A DNA stretch of 64,000 nt from Belliella filtrata (GCF_022549775.1 NZ_JAKZGP010000017.1:1-64000); one strand, 5' to 3'. Counted from the stretch's first letter, positions 18,871 through 27,964 are shown. The notes: generated by a model from the letters alone, not told the origin. Numbers and translations are program-made.

Positions 18871-18897
18871 ATCCTATATTTGCTTTGTATATAGGAT
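18871..18897 (+). promoter_or_regulatory. -7 box embedded in a 9-bp inverted repeat, upstream of the AlkB-type gene
   Basis: TATATTTG at 18875-18882 fits the Bacteroidota -7 consensus TAnnTTTG and lies 45 bp before the ATG. It sits inside a perfect inverted repeat, ATCCTATAT (18871-18879) and ATATAGGAT (18889-18897) with a 9-nt spacer, a layout expected for a repressor operator covering the transcription start. No clear -33 element is seen. The regulator is unknown. Confidence 0.55.
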
Positions 18898-18927
18898 GGT
18901 TTCATTCATAAAAAATGAGTATTTAAG

Positions 18928-19557
18928 ATGGATTTATTTGAAGATCGAAGGGATGTTACTCGAAATTGCTTGCCAAAAGATGGGGAGGTTTTTTACTATG
19001 GAAAAATCTTTGACTTAGATGAATCCAAGGAATATTACGATGAATTGCTTCATAACATAGCATGGAGGAATGATGAGGCACTGATCTATGGCAAACGAAT
19101 TATTACCAAGAGAAAAGTAGCTTGGTATGGTGATGAACCATTCGAATACACTTATTCAAAAATCACCAAGAGAGCCCTTCCTTGGACTGAGTCACTTTTG
19201 AAATTGAAGAAAACCATAGAAGAGATATCAGCAGAAACATACAATTCTTGTCTTTTGAACTTGTATCATAGTGGAGAGGAAGGTATGGCTTGGCACAGCG
19301 ATGGAGAGAAGGATTTGAAAAAAAATGGAGCCATAGGATCAGTGAGTTTTGGTGCAGAGCGGAAATTTGCATTCAAACACAAAGATACCAAAGAAGTTGT
19401 CTCCATGATTTTAGAGCAGGGAAGCTTATTGGTAATGAAAGGAACCACCCAAAGTCACTGGCTACACCGGCTTCCACCAACCAAAACTGTTCGTAGTCCA
19501 CGCATCAACCTTACCTTCAGAACTATTGTAAAAGATCAAATGGAAATAAACCCATAA
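18928..19557 (+). CDS. AlkB-like Fe(II)/2-oxoglutarate-dependent dioxygenase (nucleic acid demethylase)
   Basis: 209 residues, close to ALKBH2-type single-domain enzymes. The Fe(II) ligands are H123 and D125 in MAWHSDGE and H180 in HWLHRLPP. The 2-oxoglutarate and core arginines R192 and R198 lie in SPRINLTFR, with the same 12- and 6-residue spacing as human ALKBH2. The family repairs N-alkylated bases such as 1-methyladenine and 3-methylcytosine by oxidative demethylation. A -7 box inside an inverted repeat lies upstream, so expression is probably regulated, perhaps by DNA damage. All key residues are present. Confidence 0.93.
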   Translation: MDLFEDRRDVTRNCLPKDGEVFYYGKIFDLDESKEYYDELLHNIAWRNDEALIYGKRIITKRKVAWYGDEPFEYTYSKITKRALPWTESLLKLKKTIEEISAETYNSCLLNLYHSGEEGMAWHSDGEKDLKKNGAIGSVSFGAERKFAFKHKDTKEVVSMILEQGSLLVMKGTTQSHWLHRLPPTKTVRSPRINLTFRTIVKDQMEINP

Positions 19558-19906
19558 GGAAAGTCTAATCTCTAGCCCTCATCTTGTTGCAAAAAAAAAT
19601 TCACAAAAAACGACAAAGGATTAATCTGTTTGTCTAAATAAATATCATAAAAATCAGCCATCTGCACCTTTCTTTAGTTGAAAGTATGTTTTCTTTTAAA
19701 AAGTATATCAAGGTTTTCAAATGCTACGTTTAGGATGTGATGTTTATGAAGCTGAAACAAAGTATTATTATCCCTGATAACATTTTTTGTAAAATTAATT
19801 CTTCTAAGGTATTTGTTTATACCCATAAGTTGTTTCGTTATTTCGGGATATTCAGTCTGTTACATGGTAGTAATTGATTGTTAAAATCAATCTGCAATCC
19901 GAAATA
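19558..19906. other. 349-bp gap between convergent genes
   Basis: No convincing coding frame. It contains only weak hairpins, such as ATTGATT/AATCAAT at 19873-19891 near the YdeI stop and GGTAT/ATACC at 19808-19823. Nothing else is supported. Confidence 0.5.
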
Positions 19907-20554
19907 TCACTTCTTTTTATAATGGTCATGCAAGCCTATACCTTCTAGGATTTGGGTTTTGAATTTTTGAATTCGTGACATTCTTGTAGCGCTTTGTTTT
20001 GGTTGGGAAAAGTGGATTATATAGCCCCTTTGTCTTCCAAGTGTCAAGGACTTGAAAGCATTTTTGAAAAGTTCATCTTCTTCAAATGCCTGTGATAATT
20101 CTTCAGGAATGGGTTCAGGATTTTTTACAGTTTCTACCTTTTTTCCTTCTCTTTCTAATTTTATGGCTTCCAGAATGTATGTTTTGAGCTTGGGTTTAAC
20201 CTTCTCGATTTCAGCTACATTAGTAAACTTTACAATTCTTGCTGCCTGAATATTACCTTGTTGCTCCAATATCTGAGCCTCATCTTTAAGAATGGCTCCT
20301 TTATAAAAGCCAATATTTGCAGTGTCTTTGAGGGCATTTACAGTGATGATATTTTTACCCTCATGGGTGTATACGGGTACTCCCCATTTGATCTCTTCCC
20401 TTAGCCCAGTTTCTAGTGCCAATTGTCGCAGTGTTTCTAACTCATTGGTCCACTTTAATACTTTGCATTGTGCTGTACCGCCATACTTACAACGCATACA
20501 TCCATCTATCAAATACTTATCAACCAATGGGTTGATCTTTATTTCTTCTTTCAT
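19907..20554 (-). CDS. YdeI/OmdA-like protein with DUF1801-type domain
   Basis: 215 residues. An N-terminal segment contains GCMRCKYGGTAQC (three Cys, ~residues 18-30), followed by a DUF1801-like domain (~35-130: LREEIKWGVPVYTHEGKNI...GFYKGAIL) and a C-terminal YdeI/OmdA-type helical region (~150-205: EELSQAFEEDELFKNAFKSLTLGRQRGYIIHFSQPKQ). The family is widespread, with an ill-defined role in stress or envelope resistance. Its start overlaps the stop of the DoxX gene by 4 nt, making it the last gene of the ArsR-led operon. Confidence 0.83.
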   Translation of the reverse strand: MKEEIKINPLVDKYLIDGCMRCKYGGTAQCKVLKWTNELETLRQLALETGLREEIKWGVPVYTHEGKNIITVNALKDTANIGFYKGAILKDEAQILEQQGNIQAARIVKFTNVAEIEKVKPKLKTYILEAIKLEREGKKVETVKNPEPIPEELSQAFEEDELFKNAFKSLTLGRQRGYIIHFSQPKQSATRMSRIQKFKTQILEGIGLHDHYKKK

Positions 20555-20940
20555 ATTTGCGAGATTTTTCGGTCTTCAGGTCTAAAGTACCAAGATACTA
20601 GGGTCAAGACTAGCAACAAAATACCTGGGAAAATCTCTGACACTGGATCCGATACTGCCATATGAGAAATGATGGCTCCTGTAGAGACAAAGAAAAAGCC
20701 AGCATAAGCCCATTCTTTTAATATGGGGATCTTTGGTGAGAGTATTGCGATCACACCTAGCATTTTCCATGTTCCCAATAGGGTCAATAAATAGGAAGGG
20801 TAGCCAAGCTTATCGAACATGGTAACATTGTCATCCATTTGGATAAGTTGAACGATTCCACTTGATACCATTCCGAGCGAAAGCCATCCGGTTGATATCC
20901 AATAGATGATTCTTTTTGTTTTTGTGCTTTGGGTTTTCAT
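20551..20940 (-). CDS. DoxX-like family membrane protein
   Basis: 129 residues with four hydrophobic helices (about 12-30, 48-66, 75-95, 102-120), the normal DoxX-like size and topology, including GTWKMLGVIAILSPKIPILKEWAYAGF. The function of this subgroup is not established. It overlaps the YdeI-like gene by 4 nt and lies 11 bp after the SRPBCC gene, inside the ArsR-controlled operon. Confidence 0.82.
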   Translation of the reverse strand: MKTQSTKTKRIIYWISTGWLSLGMVSSGIVQLIQMDDNVTMFDKLGYPSYLLTLLGTWKMLGVIAILSPKIPILKEWAYAGFFFVSTGAIISHMAVSDPVSEIFPGILLLVLTLVSWYFRPEDRKISQI

Positions 20941-20951
20941 AAGTATAAATT

Positions 20952-21416
20952 TTATAGTGGTTTGAGGATTTTTTGTAACCTGTTATGAGCTCCATTAATA
21001 CCTTGGGCAAAGGGTAGCTTGAGTAGGTTATTCCTGTCTTCTACAGATTTGAATATGATTTTAATGTCAAGCTTGCTCTGGTTATTAGAGGTAGATTTGA
21101 AATCTAAGAATTCCAATTGAACTGGAAAGCCTGCATTTACCATTTGAAAAGTTCTTACGATTTGTGAGTTCTCTACGATGGAATGGATGCAACCTTGAGC
21201 GAGAAAAAGGATATTTCCATGCTCATCTTTGTTCTCAAACTGGTATGATCCAAATGCTTCATTGTTTAATTCTAGGACTTTGTTATTCATCCATTGCTCT
21301 ATCAAAGAAGGTATAGTATGGGCTTTATATAACAGTTCTACGGGAAGATTAAAAGTTCTAGTGATTAGAATTTCTTGCAGACCTTCTGGTGCAGATACTT
21401 TTGTTTTTGGTTCCAT
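20952..21416 (-). CDS. SRPBCC (AHSA1-like) domain protein
   Basis: 154 residues, a single AHSA1-type helix-grip domain: ITRTFNLPVELLYKAHTIPSLIEQWM at 18-43 carries the usual first strand and helix, and the C-terminus ends in a long helix. It lies 1 bp from the stop of the ArsR-type regulator. ArsR plus AHSA1 pairs are common, and the SRPBCC protein is then the usual target of the repressor. The ligand is unknown. Confidence 0.87.
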   Translation of the reverse strand: MEPKTKVSAPEGLQEILITRTFNLPVELLYKAHTIPSLIEQWMNNKVLELNNEAFGSYQFENKDEHGNILFLAQGCIHSIVENSQIVRTFQMVNAGFPVQLEFLDFKSTSNNQSKLDIKIIFKSVEDRNNLLKLPFAQGINGAHNRLQKILKPL

Positions 21417-21417
21417 T

Positions 21418-21744
21418 TTACTGATTGTTTGATTGGTAGTTTTTCATCACCTGCTCAAGTTTGTCAAATCTCTCCTCCCAAATTTTCCTGAAGGGTTCTA
21501 TAAAGTCTTCTATTTCCTTCATTTTTTCAATATTGAGTTGGTAGTAGACCTCCCGACCTTTTTGCCTCTGGCTGAGAAGTTCACAAGAGGTTAGAATCTG
21601 AAGGTGCTTAGATACTGTAGGTCTGGCCGTTTCAAAATTTGCGGCTATGGATCCCGCTGAAAGTGATTGAGTTGCCAAAAGAAGCAAAATAGCTCTTCTC
21701 GTAGGATCTGCTATCGCCTGAAATATATCTCTTCGTAAGTTCAT
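21418..21744 (-). CDS. ArsR-family winged-helix transcriptional repressor
   Basis: 108 residues, one winged helix-turn-helix: [31 protein letters not shown] (helices 1-3), recognition helix [14 protein letters not shown] at ~39-52, wing [11 protein letters not shown]. No metal-binding ELCVCDL-type motif is present, so it is not a classic metal sensor. It heads the minus-strand operon with SRPBCC, DoxX-like and YdeI-like genes. A perfect 18-bp palindrome overlapping its own -7 box 3 bp upstream of the ATG indicates autorepression. Confidence 0.92.
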   Translation of the reverse strand: MNLRRDIFQAIADPTRRAILLLLATQSLSAGSIAANFETARPTVSKHLQILTSCELLSQRQKGREVYYQLNIEKMKEIEDFIEPFRKIWEERFDKLEQVMKNYQSNNQ

Positions 21745-21746
21745 TG

Positions 21747-21794
21747 TGTAGTCATTTGACTACAAATATATATGAAGTTATTTAGCTACGCAAT
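21747..21794 (-). promoter_or_regulatory. ArsR-operon promoter with overlapping operator
   Basis: On the minus strand a TTG (-33, 21791-21793) is followed after 20 nt by TATATTTG (-7, 21763-21770), a perfect TAnnTTTG. The palindrome TGTAGTCATTTGACTACA (21747-21764; arms TGTAGTCA/TGACTACA) starts at the end of the -7 box and covers the expected transcription start, ending 3 bp from the ATG. This is a textbook repressor placement. Confidence 0.7.
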
Positions 21795-21893
21795 AGGGTT
21801 GTGGTAATATATTTTATTTTCGATAAAAAATACTTAAATAGCCTATCGAACAAGGTGTAGTGTCACCAAAAATGACTATTTGAAAGATAATAA

Positions 21894-22925
21894 ATGAAAA
21901 AGGGGCAAGTTACGATAACTGATTTGGCAAAGGAACTTAATGTTTCGCCTTCCACTATTTCCAGAGCTTTGAATAATAGTCCATTCATTAGTGAAGAAAG
22001 AAAGAAAGTGATTATGGATTTGGCAAAAAAGATGAATTACAGTCCGAATCAGCTTGCATTGAGCCTTTTGAATAAGCGTACTAAGATCTTGGGGGTCGTG
22101 GTCCCGGAAATTACAAGTTATTATTTTTCTACTGCTATCAATGGGATTCAAGATAAAGTAGGTAGTAGTGGGTATAAGTTAATGATAAGCCAATCAAATG
22201 AATCTTTTGAAGAGGAAATCAGACTGATGGAAGCAATGGCCTTGGTTAGGGTAGATGGTTTTTTGATTTCTCCTTCCTCAAATACGACAACTTTTGATCA
22301 CTTTGAGAAAATCAAAAGCTCTGGATTCCCGTTGGTTGTATTTGATCGGGATTGTTTAGGTTTTGAAGCAGATAAAGTAGTTGTAGATGATTACTCCGGA
22401 GCTTTTCAAGCAGTAGAATACCTTGTCAAGACAGGTTGTAAGCGAATAGCGCATATTGGTGGAGCAGCTAGTCTGTCTACTACCCAGCATAGAAAGATGG
22501 GTTATTTAGATGCACTTGCTAAAAATAATGTGTCAATTGTTGATGAATTGATAATAAATGGAGAAGATTCTAGTTCTGAAAGTGGGGTTACATGTATGCT
22601 TTCCTTGTTGAACTTAGAAGTGATTCCTGATGCTGTCTTTTGTTATAATGATGCCATAGCCATTGGCGCAATGTCAGTAATCAGGGAAAGAGGGATACAG
22701 ATTCCTGAAGAGATTTCATTAGTTGGATTTGATGATGAGCCATACAGTTCTTATTTCAAACCTTCACTCACTTCAGTTTGGCAACCAATCTATGATTTAG
22801 GTTTGCTCTCCGCAAAAATACTACTTGATAATTTGATGGCAGACAATGAGTCTAGCAGCTATAGGTATGAGGTATTGAAGCCTGAGCTCATGATTAGAGA
22901 GTCTTCAAAAAAGCTTCCGATATAA
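21894..22925 (+). CDS. LacI-family transcriptional regulator, predicted regulator of the iol and second sus operons
   Basis: 343 residues: an N-terminal LacI HTH (TITDLAKELNVSPSTISRALNNSP, about 7-30, with hinge helix NQLALSLLNKRT to ~60), then a periplasmic-binding-protein-like effector domain (GVVVPEITSYYFSTAINGIQ...; DGFLISPSS; VVFDRDC; VGFDDEPYSSYFKPSLTSV). It stands alone 263 bp before the inositol operon on the same strand. A 20-bp palindrome in front of that operon, repeated in front of the second susC, is the likely operator. Bacillus uses a DeoR-type IolR here, so this is a different regulator type. The inducer is not known; an inositol pathway intermediate is plausible. Confidence 0.93.
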   Translation: MKKGQVTITDLAKELNVSPSTISRALNNSPFISEERKKVIMDLAKKMNYSPNQLALSLLNKRTKILGVVVPEITSYYFSTAINGIQDKVGSSGYKLMISQSNESFEEEIRLMEAMALVRVDGFLISPSSNTTTFDHFEKIKSSGFPLVVFDRDCLGFEADKVVVDDYSGAFQAVEYLVKTGCKRIAHIGGAASLSTTQHRKMGYLDALAKNNVSIVDELIINGEDSSSESGVTCMLSLLNLEVIPDAVFCYNDAIAIGAMSVIRERGIQIPEEISLVGFDDEPYSSYFKPSLTSVWQPIYDLGLLSAKILLDNLMADNESSSYRYEVLKPELMIRESSKKLPI

Positions 22926-23102
22926 TTTTCACTTTTTGAAAAATCCTATGAACATTAAATTCAATTCTCACTTGGACGTTAAGTTTTGCACCATGTAGTT
23001 TTTAGTAGAGCTTGAATAAAGACGGTAATAGGTTGTTAAATATCATGTTTGTTACAAAATTAATATATCCTGAATATAGGATTTTATTTTGTAAAATTAA
23101 GT

Positions 23103-23136
23103 TTTGATTATGCAAACCTTTGCATAAGACTATTTG
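23103..23136 (+). promoter_or_regulatory. iol operon promoter region with 20-bp LacI-type operator
   Basis: TTATGCAAACCTTTGCATAA at 23108-23127 has perfect 9-bp arms around a CC centre, the size and symmetry of LacI-family operators. It follows a TTTG (-33 candidate, 23103-23106) and precedes TATTTG (-7-like, 23131-23136), so it would occupy the promoter spacer. It lies 61 bp before the iolJ ATG. The same sequence with one change occurs at 33276-33295. Confidence 0.7.
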
Positions 23137-23188
23137 GTGTAATTCTTTCTTTTATGGAGTATTTCGTGTTGTATTGTAGTACAAAGAA

Positions 23189-24175
23189 ATGCCCAAAATA
23201 ATGAAATTATCTACCCAAAGACTGTTTGATGATTGCTATGGAAAGTATGCGATAGCTGCGGTAAATGTATTTACCATGGAGCAAGTATTGGGAGTTTTTG
23301 AGGCTGCGTCGGTTTCACGATCACCTGTTATCATCCAGACCACCCCAGTGGCAAGAGATTATGCAGGTGCGACCATGATCATAGCTATGATAGATGCAGC
23401 AGCAGAAATTTTTCCAGATGTAATTTACGCCCTTCACCTAGATCATGGTGTAGAAGCTCATATTGACTCCGCATTATCGTCAGGTAAATACTCTTCTGTG
23501 ATGATAGATGCCTCTCATGAATCTTTTGAAGATAATGTGCAGAGGACTTCTGCTATAGTAAAAAAAGCTCACGCTCATGGTATTCCTGTAGAGGCTGAGC
23601 TCGGTGTGCTAAGTGGCGTGGAAGATGATATCGATGTATCAGATAGTCAGGCAAAATATACTAAACCTGAAGAAGTACTTGCGTTTGTAAGTCAAAGTCA
23701 TTGTGATAGTTTGGCTATAGCTGTAGGAACTAGCCATGGAGCGTACAAGTTTGCAGGGAAGCAAGGAATAAGATTCGATATTTTAGCAATGATTCAAGAA
23801 ATGCTTCCAAAGTTTCCATTGGTATTGCATGGTGGATCTGCAGTCAATCCTTATCATGTTACCCGAATAAATGGATTTGGTGGAAGCATGATGACTGGAA
23901 GTCGCGGGGTAAAGGATGAAGAGATTCAGAAGGCCATTCCTTTAGGTATTTGTAAAGTCAATATCGCCACAGACCTACGTATTCTTTGGACAGCTGTGCA
24001 TAGAGAGCATTTTTATCTAAACCCATGCCTTTTTGACCCTATTGTACCAGGGAAGCAATATAGAAAAGAGTTGATCGAGATGCTTGTAAGTAAATTTGAG
24101 CTTCTTGGATCTAAAGGGAAGTCATGCAATTTCTTTGGACAATCAAATGAACACTTAAAACTGAGAAATCAATGA
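23189..24175 (+). CDS. iolJ: Class II fructose-bisphosphate-type aldolase, IolJ-like (5-dehydro-2-deoxyphosphogluconate aldolase)
   Basis: 328 residues from the ATG at 23189 (an ATG at 23201 is an alternative). The zinc-aldolase marks are H83, D85 and H86 in LHLDHG and the phosphate/zinc region LHGGSAVNPYH (~residue 210) plus CKVNIATDL. In inositol degradation IolJ splits 2-deoxy-5-keto-gluconate 6-phosphate into dihydroxyacetone phosphate and malonate semialdehyde. The sequence alone would also allow ordinary fructose-bisphosphate aldolase; the IolJ role follows from its place at the head of the iol operon. Its stop overlaps the iolB ATG by 4 nt. Confidence 0.85.
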   Translation: MPKIMKLSTQRLFDDCYGKYAIAAVNVFTMEQVLGVFEAASVSRSPVIIQTTPVARDYAGATMIIAMIDAAAEIFPDVIYALHLDHGVEAHIDSALSSGKYSSVMIDASHESFEDNVQRTSAIVKKAHAHGIPVEAELGVLSGVEDDIDVSDSQAKYTKPEEVLAFVSQSHCDSLAIAVGTSHGAYKFAGKQGIRFDILAMIQEMLPKFPLVLHGGSAVNPYHVTRINGFGGSMMTGSRGVKDEEIQKAIPLGICKVNIATDLRILWTAVHREHFYLNPCLFDPIVPGKQYRKELIEMLVSKFELLGSKGKSCNFFGQSNEHLKLRNQ

Positions 24176-25059
24176 AAAAGGATCATAAATATCCACTTCT
24201 AGCCAAATCAATTGGAAGTGAAGGAATCTATCAATCAGTCACGAAAGTAGATGGCTCTTGGGAGTTTTTAAATTTTGAAGCCAGACTCATGCAGAAAGGT
24301 GAAGTATGGGAATGTAATACTGGTGATCATGAGTATGCTATTGTCTTACTTTCAGGGAATTTTTCAGTAAAGTCTGACAAAGGGGAATGGCAGACCATCA
24401 ATGGTCGAAAGGATGTATTCTCTGGAATAGCGCATACCCTTTATCTTCCTAGGAATACACAGTTTGAATTAATTGCAAACTCAGAAATATTAGATATTGC
24501 TTATGGCTGGTGTGAGACTGACCAAGATTTTGAGCCATTTTTCAAAACTCCAGTGCAAGTAGAGATAGAAATTAGAGGAGGAGATAATGCTGCTAGGCAG
24601 ATCAATAGCCTTGTAGGTCCTGGATCTTCATGCCATAGACTTGTAGCTGTTGAGGTATATACTCCTTCAGGAAATTGGAGTTCTTTTCCTGCCCACAAAC
24701 ATGACGAAAGAAAAGTAGATGAGAAAGGGGATGTTTTGGAGGCTAGGCTTGAGGAAACATATTTCTATAAGATTGATAAAAAACAAGGGTATGCCATACA
24801 GCAAGTGTATACAGCTGATAGAAGTTTGGATGAGATTGCCGTGGCAAGAAACAATGATGTAGTCTTGGTACCCAAGGGGTATCATCCCGTAGTGGCTGGG
24901 CATGGTTACAATGTCTACTATTTAAATTTCTTAACAGGCAGCGATCAGTCACTTGCCAATACACCTGACCCCGATCATACCTGGATTTTTGATTCTTGGA
25001 AGGGAAAAGACCCAAGAATTCCAATGGTAACTGCTCAAATGAATGATCATCATGAATAA
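24172..25059 (+). CDS. iolB: 5-deoxy-glucuronate isomerase IolB
   Basis: 295 residues, a bicupin of the KduI/IolB group. The second half has the IolB signature: PAHKHDERKVD (metal-binding His), a LEETYFY stretch, YTADRSLDE, VVLVPKGYHPVVAGHGYNVYYLNFL and a C-terminal DPDHTWI. It converts 5-deoxy-D-glucuronate to 2-deoxy-5-keto-D-gluconate in the cytoplasm. It overlaps iolJ by 4 nt and iolC by 8-17 nt, which indicates translational coupling. Confidence 0.95.
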   Translation: MKKDHKYPLLAKSIGSEGIYQSVTKVDGSWEFLNFEARLMQKGEVWECNTGDHEYAIVLLSGNFSVKSDKGEWQTINGRKDVFSGIAHTLYLPRNTQFELIANSEILDIAYGWCETDQDFEPFFKTPVQVEIEIRGGDNAARQINSLVGPGSSCHRLVAVEVYTPSGNWSSFPAHKHDERKVDEKGDVLEARLEETYFYKIDKKQGYAIQQVYTADRSLDEIAVARNNDVVLVPKGYHPVVAGHGYNVYYLNFLTGSDQSLANTPDPDHTWIFDSWKGKDPRIPMVTAQMNDHHE

Positions 25060-26080
25060 AGAAATGGATGTAATTACTATAGGTCGCTCTTCTATCGATC
25101 TATACAGTCAGCAAGTCGGTGCTGATTTTGTGGATATCAAAGGTTTTGATGCTTTTGTAGGAGGTTCACCATTGAATATAGCCACTGGTTGTGCTCGCTT
25201 GGGGTTGAAATGCTCTTTGTTTACGGGAGTGGGGGAGGATAAAGTTGGCGATTTTATATTGAATTTTCTTCAGAATGAAAGCATAGATACCACTCATGTA
25301 GCAAGAATACCTGGAGCGAGAAGCAGTGCAGTTGTGCTGGGAATACAGCCTCCGGATAGATTCCCATTGGTGTACTATAGAGATAACTGTGCTGATATTC
25401 AGATTACTTTAGATCATGCATCACAAATTAACTTCAATGCTTACAAATTGGTGGAGATTTCAGCCACAGCTTTGAGCAAAGAGCCAAGTAGATCTACAGT
25501 GTTTTATGCTGTAGAAAAGGCAAATCAGGTAGCTGTGCCAGTGGTATTGGATATTGATTTCCGAGCAGATCAATGGCAAGATGTAAGATCCTTTGGTTTG
25601 ACAGTAAGATCATTACTCTCAAAGGTCAAAATTGCGATAGGTACAGAAGAGGAGATTCTAGCGGCCATGCTTAAGGATCAAAGTCAAATCACCATAGAGC
25701 ACCAGCAAATTTCTGCTCCAAAGATTACAGGTGATATTGAAGAGGCTATTGATTTGATCCTAAAAACTGGTGTTGAAATTTTGCTAGTTAAGAGAGGTTC
25801 GCAAGGAGTGACTGTGTATACAGCAGGTGGTGAAGTATTTAATGTGCCAGGCTTTCCCGTAGATCCTTTGAATGTACTTGGAGCAGGAGATGCATTTGCT
25901 TCGGGTTTCATTTACGGATACTTACAAGGCTGGTCATTGTACAAAGCATGCCGAATGGGTAACGCCAGTGGAGCACAGGTTGTATTGCAATCAGGTTGTG
26001 CCAACTTTATGCCTACGCTTGAAGAATCCTTAAGTTTCATAGGTTCTCAGGGAGGATTTCAAGTACCTGTTGAATCATAA
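25052..26080 (+). CDS. iolC: 5-dehydro-2-deoxygluconokinase IolC (PfkB family)
   Basis: About 342 residues from the ATG at 25052; an in-frame ATG at 25043 is also possible, and both overlap the end of iolB. The PfkB/ribokinase fold shows in the N-terminal GRSSIDLY and GGSPLNIATGCARLGL and in the C-terminal anion-hole signature NVLGAGDAFASGF, whose catalytic Asp is about residue 280. It phosphorylates 2-deoxy-5-keto-gluconate to the substrate of IolJ. Located between iolB and iolD, 18 bp before the latter. Confidence 0.94.
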   Translation: MNKEMDVITIGRSSIDLYSQQVGADFVDIKGFDAFVGGSPLNIATGCARLGLKCSLFTGVGEDKVGDFILNFLQNESIDTTHVARIPGARSSAVVLGIQPPDRFPLVYYRDNCADIQITLDHASQINFNAYKLVEISATALSKEPSRSTVFYAVEKANQVAVPVVLDIDFRADQWQDVRSFGLTVRSLLSKVKIAIGTEEEILAAMLKDQSQITIEHQQISAPKITGDIEEAIDLILKTGVEILLVKRGSQGVTVYTAGGEVFNVPGFPVDPLNVLGAGDAFASGFIYGYLQGWSLYKACRMGNASGAQVVLQSGCANFMPTLEESLSFIGSQGGFQVPVES

Positions 26081-26098
26081 ATACCTAAACCCAAGATA

Positions 26099-27964
26099 AT
26101 GAATACTATAAAATTGACAGTAGCCCAAGCGCTTATCAAATATTTGATCGCACAAAAAGTAGAAAGAGATGGAGTGGTTCAGCCGTTTTTTGCAGGTTGC
26201 TTTGGGATTTTTGGACATGGAAATGTAGGGGGTATTGGGCAGGCTTTACACCAGACACCTAGCTTTCGGTATTACCAAAGCAGAAATGAACAGGCTATGG
26301 TTCATACAGCTGCTGCTTATGCTAAGATGAAAAATAGGTTGTCTACATTGGTATGCACTTCATCCATAGGTCCAGGTGCGACCAATATGATAACTGCTGC
26401 AGCTGGTGCCACAATCAATAGGATTCCAGTTTTACTCTTACCAGGAGATATATTCGCCACAAGAAGGGTGGATCCTGTTCTTCAGCAATTAGAAGCCTCA
26501 TATACACAAGATATCTCAGTAAATGATTGCTTTAAGCCGGTCTCAAAATTCTGGGACAGGATCAACAGACCTGAGCAACTTATTAATTCTCTGCCCTCAG
26601 CCCTGAGGGTACTCACTTCTCAAGAAGAAACAGGAGCTGTTACACTTTGTTTGCCTCAAGATGTGCAAGCAGAGTCATATGATTTTCCAGTTTCTATGTT
26701 TGATGAGAAGATTTGGTTTATACCTCGACCTTTACCTGATATAGAATTGGTCAATAGAGCAGTAGAATTGATTCGTAATGCAAAAAGACCAATGATCATC
26801 GCTGGGGGAGGTGTGATATATAGTGAAGCTACCGATGTGCTGGATGACTTTGCTTCTCAAACAGGAATACCCGTGGGAGAGACTTTTGCAGGCAAAGGAT
26901 CATTACCCTACGATCATCCTATGAATATAGGAGCTACTGGAGCTACAGGTACCGAGGGCGCGAATGCTTTCAGTACAAAGGCGGACCTGATCATAGGTAT
27001 AGGTACGCGATACAGTGATTTTACTACAGCCTCCAAGACTGCTTTTCAAAATCAAGATGTCAAGTTTATCAATATCAACATTGCAGCATTTGATGCTTTC
27101 AAACATGGTGCAATTCCACTCACTGGAGATGCTAAGGCTACTTTGACCTTGTTGTTGAGCCTGTTGGACGGATACAAAACTGACAATTCGTATACTCAGT
27201 TAGCGAAAGAATACAATCTAAGTTGGGATCAAAAAGTCTCAGAAGCTTATCAATCCATTGAGGGTAGTAGCGTTTTTCAGTCCGAAGTAATAGGTGCTGT
27301 CAATGAATTTTCAAACCCAGAAGATGTTGTGCTTTGTGCAGCGGGTAGTCTGCCAGGTGATCTGCATAAATTATGGAGGACGAGAGATCCAAAAGGTTTT
27401 CATCTTGAGTATGGCTACTCTTGCATGGGCTATGAGATCGCAGGTGGGCTAGGGGCAAAGATGGCGTGCCCTGAAAGAGAAATCTACGTGATGGTAGGAG
27501 ATGGGAGTTATTTAATGATGAGCTCGGAAATAGTGACTTCCATTCAAGAAGGCTACAAGCTGACCATTATTCTGATCAATAACCATGGCTATGCCAGTAT
27601 AGGTGGTCTTTCCAAATCCCTTGGAACAGAAGGTTTTGGTACTTCATACCAATACAGAAATTCATCAACAAATCAGCTTGATGGAGGGGTATTGCCTGTG
27701 GACTTGGCTGAAAATATCCGTAGCCTCGGAGCAGAACTTATCAAAGTAGCAAATGTGTCAAGTCTCAATGAAGCGCTTCTCGCAGCGAAAAAACTCACAA
27801 AAACTACTGTGATTTACATAGAAACTCAGCCAGAAAGAAAACTGGCAGGCTACGGCCATGCTTGGTGGGAAGTACCTGTATCAGAAGTGTCAGAAAGCAT
27901 AGGGGTGCAAGAGGCCTATAAAAAAATGAGGAAGCAGCAAGAAAACCAGAAGTATTTCCATTAA
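26099..27964 (+). CDS. iolD: 3D-(3,5/4)-trihydroxycyclohexane-1,2-dione acylhydrolase IolD (ThDP-dependent)
   Basis: 621 residues, the normal IolD length. Three domains of thiamine-diphosphate enzymes are visible: the Pyr domain with the cofactor-activating E64 in SRNEQAMVH, a central Rossmann-type domain (~205-350, RPMIIAGGGVIYS), and the PP domain with the Mg-ThDP motif GDGSYL (467-472, D468) running to NNHGY (N494, N495). IolD opens the ring of the inositol-derived diketone to 5-deoxy-D-glucuronate, the committed carbocycle-cleaving step. Acetolactate-synthase-like proteins are close in fold, but the flanking iol genes settle the assignment. Confidence 0.95.
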   Translation: MNTIKLTVAQALIKYLIAQKVERDGVVQPFFAGCFGIFGHGNVGGIGQALHQTPSFRYYQSRNEQAMVHTAAAYAKMKNRLSTLVCTSSIGPGATNMITAAAGATINRIPVLLLPGDIFATRRVDPVLQQLEASYTQDISVNDCFKPVSKFWDRINRPEQLINSLPSALRVLTSQEETGAVTLCLPQDVQAESYDFPVSMFDEKIWFIPRPLPDIELVNRAVELIRNAKRPMIIAGGGVIYSEATDVLDDFASQTGIPVGETFAGKGSLPYDHPMNIGATGATGTEGANAFSTKADLIIGIGTRYSDFTTASKTAFQNQDVKFININIAAFDAFKHGAIPLTGDAKATLTLLLSLLDGYKTDNSYTQLAKEYNLSWDQKVSEAYQSIEGSSVFQSEVIGAVNEFSNPEDVVLCAAGSLPGDLHKLWRTRDPKGFHLEYGYSCMGYEIAGGLGAKMACPEREIYVMVGDGSYLMMSSEIVTSIQEGYKLTIILINNHGYASIGGLSKSLGTEGFGTSYQYRNSSTNQLDGGVLPVDLAENIRSLGAELIKVANVSSLNEALLAAKKLTKTTVIYIETQPERKLAGYGHAWWEVPVSEVSESIGVQEAYKKMRKQQENQKYFH

